Part shown: piece by piece, positions 11,962 to 24,469 of the stretch
Layout of the letters: the number at the start of each line of letters is the position of its first letter
Numbering within the stretch: position 1 is the stretch's first letter
Origin: Cliona cf. orientalis
Lineage: Eukaryota > Porifera > Demospongiae > Clionaida > Clionaidae
Assembly: GCA_963930775.1 (NCBI GenBank)
Contig: OZ005692.1
Coordinates: forward strand, 5,194,135 to 5,258,134
Reading direction: 5' to 3'
Length of the DNA stretch: 64,000 bases
The notes under the pieces: generated by a model
Databases searched by the model: none
Seen by the model: only the letters and a program-made list of their open reading frames with translations
Told to the model about the DNA's origin: nothing
Made by a program: the position numbers and the translations under genes

Positions 11962-13386
11962 TGTCCTTATATCAATGTGCTTACATGAACTAGAGAAATA
12001 AATAGCTATCTCCTATAGGTCTAATGGCCTATGTTAGTGATTACAATTGCCATTAGCTAGTTTACTAATACGCACCTTCCAGGGACATAGACCACACCCA
12101 CTAGATCCGCCCATCTTTAATTAAAACTCCACCTACACCACACCCAATATGATTGAATTTGATGACCACAATGGCATAAATTTGCAAGCCTAGTAAACCT
12201 CTTGTAGTGTTGATACTGCAAAAACCAAAGTTTGTTAGGCACTACCACAAGCAGCTTGTTCATTTTACCACTAACAGGTGATTAGTTGTACTACTACTAC
12301 AGTGTTTATGCTAGTGTCTGGACCTCTTCCAGGACCAATAATACAATAATAATAGGGCCTTCTGGGAGGTCTGCTAAAAATCTGGGACTGTCCCGGAGAT
12401 TCAGGGACAGTTGGAGCCTATGTGTCCCCCGTACACTTTTAGATCATTAATTTTACAAGTTCGTAGGTAATCTGGTACCAGCCCCCTTACAACAAAGAAA
12501 GAATCCGGTACACTTCACATCGATGGCAAGTCAGCAAAACTAGCTCTTACATAGTGGGAGTAAATTTAATTCAGAGGCCAGGCTTGACAGTGGTCATCAA
12601 TTTTTTAACAGCTGTTATCATGTTGCAAATGCAATTGAACCAGTGTCAATTGCAAGGCTCAGCAGAATTGTTTGCTCACTACTATAATTTACCTTGTTTA
12701 TTCTAATGGAACGCAAGCAAATAAAATAATTTCAAATCCGGTTTGCGCACAATTAGAGTCAAAACAATTCCAGGAAGTGAATTTTCTTGCGTTAATTAGA
12801 TGTTGCGTTGTAATAGAACAATTAGCATAGCTTTGAGCGACGACGAATAGTGGCTATCGTAGTCTCGAATCCAGACCCCTCCTATTTCGAGACTAGTGGC
12901 TATCGATGGTATCGTACCTGTGCCCCTGGCCCCGATTATCACGAGGGTAGCCTGAGAAAGGCCTTCTGACAGCCGCGCCGCGCATGGTTAGCAATGCCAC
13001 TGAATCGTGCTGATCGCAGCCTGAGGCCCTGGCTGCTGGACTTAGTGCAGTTCCAACTAAGGTCAGTCCCGAGTGTAGTTTAGTACCCTCATGAACGACG
13101 AACGATACTTGCGATTTGGTTAACTTTATGAAGGTGGAGGCGCTAATTATGCGCGCGAAGCGCGCGCAAAACTTTTAGCCCCGCCCCCTAATTAAATCCG
13201 AGCAGAGTTCGTGAACTCCACGGGTTAAACTTGCTAAAATGGTAAGAATTTGGCTGTGTTCTAAGAGAAATCTTGCAGACATAATAAAGTGAGCATATAA
13301 TCAGTGGTATAATGGTATATAGGTTGGGAAGCATGAACTAACTTAGTTTTCAGCAATGGAGATAAACCTCAGCTTTGCCCAGCCCT
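11962..13386. repeat. Intergenic; contains repeat family G copy 1 (about 12700-12830)
   Basis: A stretch with aattccaggaagtgaatttt, cttgcgttaatt and gaacaattagcat is shared with 14270-14372. A second GCGCGCGAAGCGCGCGC palindrome is at about 13150-13168, followed by an A/T tract and agccccgcccc. No gene seen. Confidence 0.5.
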
Positions 13387-14041
13387 CAGGCTACCTAGTC
13401 TCGTGCCCAGCCTCTTTATCGCACGCGGAAAAAGAGTCTGGTGAAACGCGTATTCAATTTTGGTTCCGCGCGGTGAGATTGGCCGCGTCCAATCAGATTG
13501 CAGAACGGTGCCACGTCATCAAGAAAAGATTGCGAGGCTTCACCGTGTACTTTGCACTTTACTTGTAGGAGATGGCTACATGTAGTTGTTGGACAGCGAA
13601 ACTGACATTCAGCAAGCGATCATTGAAGCTATCCCACGTTTGAATCATGCTAGTGTCTGTGAAGTTTAGGCGAAAGTGGTAAGCTACATTTTAGCCAGCA
13701 AGAATGTGTTTATCTCTCTTAGTCTACCAGGAGAAATTTTTTCCTGTTTTTGAAAGCTTACCGCCGTCCTTTTGGGTACAAATCAGGCAACGAGACAAGC
13801 ATAGCACTCGGACTCCACTGTCCAAGGATCCCGCTGGCGCCATAGCCTACGGTAGGTGCTTTTCCAACACTTTGCGCGAATAATAATATTAAACAGTGAT
13901 TGCGCCATCGCTTATAATGACATTCATTGTGCCCGTGTCAGAATACGTCACGTACGTGTGGAACCAAAATTGAATACGCGTTTCACCAGACTCTTTTTCC
14001 GCGTGCGATAAAGAGGCTGGGCACGAGACTACAGGCTACCT
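13387..14041. mobile_element. Element with ~80-bp terminal inverted repeats
   Basis: Left arm 13387-13468 and right arm 13956-14041 are near-identical inverted copies (both contain cgtgcccagcctctttatcg, ccgcgtgcg, ccagactc, cgcgtattcaattttggttc). About 655 bp; the interior is non-coding. The 70-codon plus-strand frame over the left arm is an artefact of the repeat. Confidence 0.9.
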
Positions 14042-14082
14042 GGCTACCTCCAGAAAAAGTGGGGGTGCTATAGCACACCTAG

Positions 14083-14103
14083 CCCCCCCCCCCCCCCCCC
14101 CCC
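14083..14103. repeat. Poly-C tract (21 C)
   Basis: Uninterrupted C run just outside the right arm of the preceding element. Confidence 0.95.
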
Positions 14104-14219
14104 GGGTCCTACGCCTATGCTATAGCTAGCAACGAGTCCGAGAGACAGAGCAAGATATAATATAGAGGCTTCCAGTAAGCAGGTGTGGTTTAACCGTGCA
14201 GCACGCGGTTTGAGCATGC

Positions 14220-14640
14220 GCAATAGCCTCACCTTAGCACTATTGCGCTAATTGGATTCATAGAAAATAATTACAGACAGTCGCTTCCGTTCTAATAGAA
14301 TACAAACAATTCCTGGAATTGAATTTTCTTGCGGTAATTGGATCATGCGTTCTATTAGCATAAACACGGTATATACTGTATACCTTAAAGTCTAGAGTCT
14401 AGTCATACAGATATCTGTCAGCATCTCTATTAAGCGCATATTTTTTAATAAGTGCATACTTCCTTCCTGTCTAATAAGCACATGCGTCTAATAAAGATGA
14501 AACAGTTCAATCCAGAGTCGTTCATGCTCTGTATGGCTAGGAATTTGTTCACTAACCTATTTCGGATAATACCAGCTCAACGAGATCCAACACTGTGGTG
14601 TTCCACTGAGGTGGATTCGGACTCTTGACTCTCATTAATA
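14220..14640. repeat. Repeat family G copy 2 followed by a decayed family F MITE
   Basis: 14270-14372 shares ggaattgaattttcttgcg with 12.7-12.8 kb. From about 14381 the sequence taccttaaagtct, attaagcgcata and taataagtgcat resembles the left half of family F MITEs; no matching right end is visible. Confidence 0.5.
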
Positions 14641-15499
14641 AGGATAATGATTTTGCACTCAATTATTGCCTCATAGTACCCATGGGGTGTGTGTGAGTAG
14701 TAAATCATGAGGAGTGCACCAGATCCTTTCTTGTAAAGGAAATTAGGTAGTTTTGGCTACTCATCAGTAAGCAATAGTTGTCATGCAGAAATATTAGCAC
14801 TAAAAACCGCCTCCCCACTTTTGCCCAATGCTAACATGCAGAAAAGTGAGGGGAATTGTGGGTGTCAGATCCCGAGTTTAAGTTATGTGTCTTAGTGAGT
14901 GGCCAATATACTCAAAATTAATCAGAAATGGTGATTAAGTTCAAAGCACTTCATTAGGACCATAAACAGTGTAATTTGGCCATGGTCAGGCAGTCACATG
15001 CATTAACAGTGTCAGATGTTTCAATTATTTACACTGCATTACACGCAAAGAGTTATGAGCACACTTCATTAACAGTGTATACCATTCTGCAATGCTCTTT
15101 GATCTTCACTAGCCATGTTCACACCAGGTTCTGTTGCTCCACCAACCTATCAATTTAAAGACACTCATTAATTATAAACAGTGAGGATCAATGGCCCAGA
15201 TATACACATAATACTATAAGTATACTAAGGTGATGTAAACCATCAAGTGGTAAGCCTTCACTTATCGCACAGATAGTAGAGCTAATTTGATCAAAAGTAC
15301 AGGCATGAGTATAGCTGATGGCACTATCATTAAAGAAACCATTGTAGCTAAGTCCAAAGGATGAGCCTAAATCGATAATGAGCATACTGTGCTTGTTTAA
15401 CTTCCAGGACTATTATTGTTAAAAGGCCTCCACTCTAGATTGGTCCCTTACCAGTACAGCATACTATCAAGAATTTTAGCCCTATTCAGTCACATTGAA
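14641..15499. other. No gene seen
   Basis: Short frames only; no splice-supported coding block or paired inverted termini found. Confidence 0.4.
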
Positions 15500-15880
15500 T
15501 AGTGCTAAAGTTCAATATCAGGAGTATTGAACTACTAACACATCCTGCAGCTAAACAGGGATCTGGTGGACTTGAGAGCCACTGTACTGTCACTGCATTG
15601 ACAACTGACCAGTGAAGCGCAGAATGGTAATCAATCATGTAGCTGAGGTAGGCCGGTAAACACAGACTGGCAACAGCTGCATACTACTACACCACTGGAT
15701 AGGACTTATAACATGACCACTATTCCTTTATGCCGAGTATACCTTGAATGTGTATTTTCTCTCAGATAACCATTACCATTTAACACAGTAGGGTTCGGAC
15801 GGACAAGGACAGATGGACGAACGGACAAGAATCACCAAACCATTTCAGTAGCCCTCCGCCTACACTTTGTGACGAGGGTT
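15500..15880 (+). repeat. Interspersed repeat family E, copy 1
   Basis: Shared landmarks with 62180-62576 (+) and 51345-52000 (-): ttcaatatcaggagtattga, gtaaacacagactggcaaca, tactactacaccactgg, a ggacggacaaggacagatgg-type tract, and an end ccctccgcctacRctttg. A partial copy is at 61145-61290. Confidence 0.75.
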
Positions 15881-17349
15881 AAGTTAAGTCGGTAGACTCT
15901 ATAAGCAGGGATGGCACGGACACTACATAATATATGTAATATAATAACGTCAAGTGCCAACTACCGACAGGTACCTACTATTGGAAATTCGGGTATTGAT
16001 TATCGACATAGGGCCTTAGTACAGGCAGTGGGTGTGGCACATATAATAATAACTTTGTGTGGTCGATCGCGACACGTGCACTTATGCACTTCTACTACTG
16101 ATGACCATTGCCACATCAGTGTACCACATGCTTCTGAGTCAGCAATTTTTCATAAGGTTAGTAAAAATTAATGTCCTACATGTAGCTAGCAGGTGGTGTT
16201 CGTGTATAGAGTGATTGGTCTACACTTTACAAATGGATTAACTGAGGGTGGTAACACTTACACTGCTGTAATTGTCGGCTGATGCTACCAAGGCTACTGC
16301 TGGAGCAATCCCACAGAACAATTTTGCCATGGTTGAGCTAGCTATAGCTACTCTATAGTGAGCTAGTGCTAGCCTTGAGTCCAGGCTCTAGAGAGCCCGA
16401 GTTTGAGGCTAGCCACTTAATGCACTTAAGGACTGTCTGGAATCGAAGAAGTTACAATTTTCAGTAACATTCAAGGACTCCTTTTAAGCACCTAGTAAAA
16501 GTATCAGAGGTTGATCAGAATACTATATGAAACACCAATCCAACACCTTTCGAATATGTAATTATTAACCGCAATCACTTAACTAATAATTAGGCATGGC
16601 AGCACCGTTCAGCAACGCCCTCTAAAATGCTTAATTGAGCTTTCCGGAATTTAAGTGGCCACTTCTATCGAACCTTAGCTACACAAACGGAGGCTTACTT
16701 GATGAGCTAACATATGATCAGACAGATTGTCAAAAAACCCCTCTGCTATGATTTTAGTCGCCAAAGACTAGATTTGGGGGGATCCACTGCACGATGTTTC
16801 GCATGTATACCTTCTAACTGAAAGCAGTCATCAACAATCCGTCCAATAGATCATCAACATCAATTGTAAGCTTTGGTTTTCGACCATTAGTGCTGTGAAA
16901 CCACGAGCGCTACTATTCCGGACGGCATTTGCTTGATAAAGTGAGCTCAAAATTGCAGCTTTGTGGCTTCTTGCCATGGCTTATTTGGGGCTTGTATGAT
17001 AGTGACGTCACAATACAAGCCACTGATTGGCTTGCAGATGGGCGTACGCCAGACATGCTTTAACCATACTGAGCACTTGCAACTCTAGTTATTAATACAA
17101 GCTGCCCATACTAGTCCCATGTTGTGGTTAACATATGAGCCCATCATGCATTGCATGCATGCATGAGTATACGTGCCTTGCCATATTATGATATGGCAGT
17201 GTATACATAAGAGGTTTAGACAATAATTATTACTAGAGTTATATTGGGTGTAGCAGTCCTTGCTCAGCAAGTCACTATGCCAACATCCTGACATAACCGA
17301 GTTTTCTTGCATAATTAATTTCCATAATGGCTCTATTATGCCATTCATG
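15881..17349. other. No gene seen
   Basis: Minor frames such as 15911-16171 (+) and 17085-17444 (-) lack recognisable domains. Confidence 0.4.
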
Positions 17350-18262
17350 TGCGTGTGTGCAAAAACAATAAAATTGAAGGATGAAGTAGGGACGGCAATG
17401 CCAAAAAAACCCTGATTTGTAGGGATAAGAATCACATGCACCATTACACTATGCAGCTACTGGGGAGATGGTCAAGGGTTCATAATAAAAACTGACTGAC
17501 AGGGAAAACATGAATTTCTCCCACATGGAACTCAAGAACACTCAAAGGATAGCATGCCTTGAACAAGTCGACATCAATAAGTCTGTAATAATGAAAGGCA
17601 AGCGTAGGGATGTATAGTGGTTGTGGTAAAAGGTCGTCAATAGAATGCGTACACATCGATCGATGCTCGCCCCAGAAATCATGGAGATGGCGTCTAAGAT
17701 CGACTCTCAGCCTTGACAGCGACAAGTTTCGATGCTTCAATCACAGAGACGAACTCGACAGTACAGTATTCCTTCCGAACTTCAGGTTGGTCACGCTGCT
17801 GCAGTTGCGCGCGGGCCAGCCCCTTGTGACAATGCGTGCTATATATAGCGCAAGGCTAGCTTTATTTATCCACGGCATTACGTAAGCCAAGAAAACACGT
17901 GAAGTTCAACCAACAGCACTTCTCAGAGAAAGTAGCGCTCAGCTTGTAATGTATTCGCTGGATACACGCGTAAGATACTCTACATATTTACTGATTTTCA
18001 AGTCCCAGAAAGGCTCCAGCGAGGCCCTGAATTTTCTCATAATTACCTCATAGATTACACCATAGGTTTCATCATAATTACCTCATAACCACAGAAAAGT
18101 AAATTGCTACTGGGGAGATAATTATTAATGATTTACGATCCCCATGCTTTTCAAAAAGCAAGCGTAGGGATGTATCGTGGTTGTGATTATCTCAAATCTT
18201 GTAAGTGTATTTTTTGGCATTACCATCCCTATTTCATCCTTCAATAATTTTATTCAGTCGTT
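17350..18262. mobile_element. Nested elements: inverted-repeat element interrupted by a family A copy
   Basis: Outer arms at 17350-17415 and 18190-18262 are inverted copies (each has ttggcattRccRtcccta, cttcatccttcaa and attttatt). Between them lies family A copy 4 (about 17633-18130). On either side of that copy the same ~28 bp stands in direct orientation (gcaagcgtagggatgtat then gtggttgtg, at about 17598 and 18160), like a long target-site duplication. A second partial family A left end in reverse is at 17440-17490. Confidence 0.6.
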
Positions 18263-18721
18263 TTTATACTTGTTTCTGCTCTTTTTTATTGCATAAGTGC
18301 AACTACAGTCAATAATAATAATAATTATTATAGAAGATGGGAGGTGCCAAAGTTATGTGCGCAAAAGTAGTAGCCACACCCCTTGCTAACTAGCCTAGGC
18401 GATAAAGCATACATGTAGATGCCAAAGAAGGCTGTTTCAGGCAGCCAAGTAACGATGAGATTCTAGTAGCTATCATCGACTTTATCGATTATCTTTGTCA
18501 CTACTGCACTGAGCTGGCTGTTACGTCGATTGCTGAGGGCCCTACATGTTGAGGCCTCAGTCTCCATATCACAGCGCAGCACTAGTGCTGCATGTGCTAG
18601 CCTCTGGCTAGGTTCGATATATCACGCTGGCCTAGCTCGTGCGCGAGAGCCTGGCGCTAAGCTATATATATATACAGTTAAGCTAGCTTGGCTCAAGTTA
18701 GTAGTGGTGGTGTGCGCCGCT
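18263..18721. other. No gene seen
   Basis: Contains a short 65-codon frame with no motif. Confidence 0.35.
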
Positions 18722-21160
18722 GACTAGTCGCAAGACTTCACTATGGCAACACATTATGAGTATGCGCATCATATGACAAAGAAATGGCGCATCAGACACA
18801 CCCTATCGTTAATGCACTGCACACACCCACCATTACGTAATTGTATATAGAGATAACGCAAAGCTAGCTTATCATGGACCTGTGCGCTACAAAATGGAAA
18901 CTAAGATGATAGGTCAAGGCGGTCTTGAGTTAGCCCTGATAATTAATACACTAAGTAGAAAAAAGAATAGGGACGAAGAAGAAAAGTCTTAGGGTCTATA
19001 AAGCATTTATGTCACAATTTTTGTATGGGCACACAGAATGGGTCAAAACCAGGGATTTGACCTTGGGGAATTTCGATTCATACCTTGGACTTCAAGTTAT
19101 ATAGCACTTTGAAGTTTCCCCATATGTTTGTATAGGGAAGCCATACGTTTGTAATGTTATGCGTTACGCGAGGGGCGAGGCTACATGGCACATGAATGTG
19201 ACAACCTTTACCATCAAAATTCTGCCTGCTTGCATTGCATGGCTCTTCTGTGCAATCTAGGGCTATATGGTGATTCCGGACAATTTTTTTTTGCTTAGTG
19301 TGTGGGCTCTTTGTGAAAAAGTTACACACTAAGTAGAAAAAAAGGCCAAGTTAAAAAATTAAATAATGTAATTCATGGGAGCACTTGGGGACGTAATTTC
19401 TGCACCGGCACGCAGAATGGGTCGAAATTAGAGATTTGACCTGAAAGAATTTTGATTCATACTTTAGAATTAAAGTGATAGCCCTTTAAAGTTTTCCCAT
19501 GTGTTTGTATAAGAAGCCATGCATTTGTAATGTTTATCCATAAAAAATTACGGGCGCGAGGTACGTTGACGACCCTTTACCGAACATTATGTATATAGTA
19601 GTATGGCTATTTGGATAGTTTGGCTCTACTATGCATCCAGCTCAACTACGTGGTAGTTTCTGGATAATTTATTCTTCTGCTTAGTGTGTGGTTCCCTTGA
19701 AAGAAAGAAAGATGGATAGACAAATGGCTATTTTTTTAACAATTTTGATGAATGAATTACTGGAGATTCTGATTTTGCACTTAATAATAGAAGGTTCACA
19801 AGGTTACCTGTTTTCAGATATTTGGGTGTTTGTAATATATAGGAGTGTCCGTACCATCCCAACTTATAGTCGACCGACTCTATGATAATGCTCATGTGAC
19901 AAGGGTTTATGCTGCAGTATTAGCAACAAAAGAAGGTCCACTATGTTGTCAGTCTTGAAACAATGAACAGGCCAATTGACAGGCCACGGGTAGCAATATC
20001 TTTACCATCAGTGACAGGACGAACAATTTTGGACCAAAAAGTTGTGATCATTTTTGGCCGCGCGAATGTTGATTTACTCAGTGAGCACAGTCCAGCTGAA
20101 CCTTAGAGTTTGTAGGCCTTGCATGACCATCTTTAGGGGCCCACAACTTTTGATGTAGTAGCACCTGGCGACGTGTCCTGAGTCACCGAGTATAGTATTG
20201 AAGTGATGTTAGAGAGCATTCTTAAATGGCTTTGTAACATCATAAGCATATAAATAGCTATAAAAGGCTATGTATTGAAAGTGTATTGAAACCCAAGTAC
20301 TGAGACTCCAGACATCTGTGTATGCTTTGATCATTGAGGCTGATTCTGTCTTTCAACATGAGCTCCTCAAAATGTACATGAATTAATGTAGACATGGGAT
20401 ATCTCGGCCTTAAGATGAAAGTGAAAGTTTCTGTACAATTGATTTACAGCAAATGTGGACAATTACCAAATCAAAGAATGCTTTTCAGTGGCACTAGTAA
20501 CCAAGCATTCATGGTAGTATTTTTCTACTTTGGATGTAACTACTTAGTGTATAACTTTCTTTTTCAATAAGTGAACACACTAAGCAGAAAAATCTGTCTG
20601 AAAACCACCACAGTTGAGTTGGATGCACAGTAGCAGGCAGGCAGCCTATCTATACTCCAATTTTGATCACATTAATTTTGGTGAAGGTCATAACGTTTAT
20701 GGGTAGAAACATTGCATTTGCATGGCTTCCTATATAAATGTATGGGAAAACTTTAAAGTGCCATAATTGAATTCTAAGGTGTGAATCAAATTCTATGCCA
20801 TAAAAATTTAATGTTGTGTTTCGACTTATTCATTCTGTGTGCCCGTGTAAAAATTACACCCCCAACTACTCCCAATTCATCCACAAATTATTTTTCTACA
20901 TAGTGTGTAACTTTCTCATTCTTTCTAGTTTCTTGGGCTAGCTCAGACTGCTTTGACCTATCATCTTAGTCTGAGTATATATCCATTCCATTTTTAGGGT
21001 GCAGTGCATTAGCATGCTAATTTTGCGCTATCTTGATAGCTATGTAATAGTGGGTATGTATGGTGCATTGATTATTGGGTGTGTCCAATACGCCATTTTG
21101 TGACGTAATGCGCATGCTCAGAATGTGTTGCCATGATAAAGTCATGTAACTGAAGTCACT
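18722..21160. mobile_element. 2.4-kb element with ~250-bp terminal inverted repeats
   Basis: The left arm (18722-18975) and the reverse complement of the right arm (20903-21160) share in the same order tatggcaacacatt, gcatgcgca-like, aaatggcgYat, acacaccc, a gcgcaaa block, gatgataggtcaa and CACACTAAGTAGAAAAA-like ends. The last motif recurs inside in both orientations (about 19327, 19675, 20575, 20898), so the core looks built of smaller units. I find no transposase frame; a large non-autonomous or decayed DNA element. Confidence 0.7.
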
Positions 21161-22935
21161 AGGCTGTGGCCTGGCCGTAGGTGCTACACATATGCCCTAG
21201 CGTGTGCAGCGCTAGACAAGTGCTCTGCTATGGATATAAAGGCGCAAGGAGTGGTAACAGACTGTTCCTTAAGTGTGGCTTCTCAGTGTTTGGCATAATA
21301 TTCAGCTCAGATAGTAACCTCAGTGAATAAGATTGTTTCGCTTAAGCAAGCGTCTGGGGATTAGGTTCACACACCTTGGCTGGATTGTATCCACTTAGTT
21401 TTATCGACCCTACTCCACTTTAAAATTTGTCCGATATTTGATGCAATTGGATGTTGCCTTTGGGCGGCTCTAGCTCCAAAGGTATACGTCTGGTTCTGAC
21501 GTAGCCCTAGGCCCTACCTGGTGAAGGCTTAGTTCAGACTGCCCTTATAACGCCCGCTAGAGTATCCCAGCATTGCTGTCATCTGAGGAGTAATCACTTA
21601 CTCTACTTAGTTGTTCTCCTAAGCAGAAAGCACATACCATGCATGCATGCCTTATGCACTGAGTGGGCACAAAAGGCACTATTTGTGATGCTCCTGGATC
21701 GTGCATGTCACTTGATTTGAAACACGCTCTAACTAGGTTTCACTAAATTAGACTGATTCATTGTGCTTACTAGTTGCCTAGGTCTCGAGATATGGCAATT
21801 TTGTGCTCACGACGACGACACGATCGATTACTTTGCCCCTCGTACACAGATGCGTGCAGTGTAATAAATGTGTATGAGCTATTGAGCACGTAGATGATAT
21901 ATCGTTACATACATACATAATATTATGTATATATAAATACAGCGATTTTCTCATAATACTTATTAGTGTGGAGCTCACTTAGCAAGTATTATGCAAGCTA
22001 GGCTCACTTCAGTCATTTGTGCTGCATCCAATAATTTTGTTAACTATGCTATTATCCCTCACAATTCCATACATACCAGCATAGCTGCATTTGTATAACG
22101 CAAGGTTAGGTGACAGGAATACGAAAGAGCTGGCCGTTCAGAACAGATAGGTCAGTGTAGTGCATTGAATATGCTAACAGCACAGCATAATATAATTTTA
22201 CAACCAATGCATCATGCATGGTGTATGTATTTACTAGAATATCCTTTGCATGAGTAAGAAGCATTATTGCCAAGTATCCAAAAAATATTGGATGTATCCC
22301 GTGCAGTTTCTTTCTAGTTCATATTACATTACACATAATGTCTCTCGATTGCACAAAGGGTATGTGGCAAGGCATAACCTTAGTATACAACCTTGTTGTG
22401 CTTGAGATTTGGTGGGTGTGTAGGTGCATGTAAGTAGTTCGTGATAGTAGGTGTGGCCATACAAAAATCAACGTGATGTGTGGGTGTGGCTAGAAATTCC
22501 TAGCAAGTGTAGTAGGATTACGGAGAATATTCATCCCAGATTTCAAGTTCATAGTTGCTCCTGGGTGAAAAGGAACAAGTGCATGCGCTGCTTATTATAA
22601 AAAAACATGCGGCTTTTATGCCAATTTTCATGCATATTACTGCACAGTACAGCTCCAAACCATTTATTTCTGGTGCGATCAAAAACAGTTAAGAAAGGAA
22701 TGCTTCGATTTGAACCATCGGCTACTAAACCCTGAGTATTGCTTGCTACAAGGTTGCTTCAACGTCAAAATGCCATCGTCATTGATTTTTTTATCCGCTT
22801 GCACCTGCACATTTGGGCATGACCAGATGTTGAATGGTCAATATTTCACGTATATCCGCGTTGTAACACTTGGACTAACCGCATACTTATGTGGTCCTTT
22901 TCACCCAGACTGTGGATCCATGGCAGAGATATGTG
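21161..22935. other. No gene seen
   Basis: Frames at 21778-21978 (-) and 22710-23000 (+) lack recognisable motifs; the second overlaps the left end of the next MITE. Confidence 0.4.
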
Positions 22936-23455
22936 TTTTAAAGGCATTGTGCCACGATATAAGGAATATTTTTAGTAAATTAGTGTCATACGTGATATAA
23001 CCGCGCCCACTAGATTGAAATCTGGCAGCCATTTTTCAATCAGTGGTTGTAGTTCGCGGTAGCAGAACGTGATCAGTACAAGAAAGGCTCAAGGGTTGGA
23101 GCTGGAAGGTCTCTCAGCTAGCAGCGGAAGGTAAGAGGTGTATCAGGGGGACGGGCAAGAGTCGGCCATGCTAGAGTAGCAATGTCTATGTCTAGCTAGA
23201 TCTACCACGTGCAAGGTAGTATACCAAGAGGAGAGTAAGCGAGAGTAGATCGAGAAGCAGACGGAGATACCAGTCCTCTAGCAGTGCCAAGAGTAGCTAC
23301 GTCCTTGTTTCATCCTTTGATGGCATTCTAGAGTCCACGAGGAGTGCACGACAATATTTTTGTATGTGTGCAATTTATCATAATGCGAGTCCGTATACTA
23401 GATCTAAATTTAGTAACAATCACCATTTATATTATGACACAATGCCTTTAAAACC
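22936..23455. mobile_element. MITE with TTTTAAAGGCATTGTG ends
   Basis: Left end ttttaaaggcattgtgcc with tataagg and tagtaaatt; right end tttagtaac, tatattatgacaca and aatgcctttaaaa. About 520 bp, non-coding. Confidence 0.8.
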
Positions 23456-24469
23456 AAAATTGGAAAATATGCTAAATGGTCCTTTTTCTTATATAATATC
23501 ATAAGTTCATTATGCTTTGCCAAACATTATTTTGTGTTTACGTCAGTGTGGAAATTTATTCGTCAAGTCAACTTTTAAAATGCCCTGAAATACAGCTTGA
23601 AACTGGCCTAGCTACTTTGGTTCTCAAAGAGAATTTGGTAAAAAGTGAAACGGGAGTATGCAAAATTTGAAATGGAAAATGATTGTCCCTAACTAGTTGT
23701 TGTACATGCCTTAAGTTGTATAGCATTCTTGAACATAATCATAAACTACATGTACATGAACTTCATGATTGTTGACCAAAGATATTGCAAACAAATACTG
23801 TACTTACAGTCTAATACAACATATGGAATAAAAAACGTGAGCTTTTCTGATAAAGGTCGTTAGTCGCTCCATACATATACACTATGGGAATTCGTAAAAT
23901 GGTAATTTCTTACGTTAATAATATATTCGACTAACTACGGTACATTTGATGTCACATTCACGATATAATGTAGCTAATAACATGCATGCATGCATGAGCT
24001 ATTAACAGTACGCTCACATGCTCAGAGAAAATCTAAACAGTATCATCTCCCTAGCTGTATGTCAAATGTTGGTACAGTGAGCATGGGCAGATAAAAACTG
24101 CATGAAATTTGAATCTATTATTGTGTAGATCACCCCCCTTGATGCCAGCCAACAGCTGTGTGCGATGGTGATCGTCTCCACTTCTCACTCTGCTCTAACA
24201 ATGAATCTACCAGGCAAGATAAGGAGCAAACCTTGCCTCTTGAGGCTGCTGAAAAGGCCTACTAAAATGCATAGCACTTCATGCCATTCGTACAAGAGAT
24301 GTGTCTCTATGGTCACCCTCGTTTGTGCACACGGCACTACAAATGTGACCAATCGTAAGCCTTCAGAACTTGTGGCAGAGTGCATCTTTTGTGCCTCAAG
24401 TTAAGGACATAGCCTGTATAACAGTCTGAAAAATATTTTCGTTGTATGTTATAGTATAACTTTAATTAC
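23456..24469. other. No certain gene; possible coding fossil near 24125-24400
   Basis: Between 24129 and 24404 the plus strand is open in one frame for 79 codons from an ATG. Another frame, with stops, has a cysteine/histidine-rich stretch (MCLYGHPRLCTRHYKC). I could not assign it to a family. The rest holds a repeated catgcatgcatg tract (about 23980) and no inverted element I could close. Confidence 0.3.

Noticed and set aside
13356..13568. 70-codon plus-strand ORF
   Set aside because: Covers the left arm of an inverted-repeat element; a mirror of the right arm.
17085..17444. 119-codon minus-strand ORF
   Set aside because: Crosses the start of an inverted-repeat arm; no motif.
22710..23000. 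96-codon plus-strand ORF
   Set aside because: Ends inside the left TIR of a MITE; Cys content is incidental.
24165..24404. 79-codon ORF with Cys/His-rich alternate frame
   Set aside because: Looked zinc-finger-like in one frame but that frame has stops and no family match; only noted as a possible fossil.
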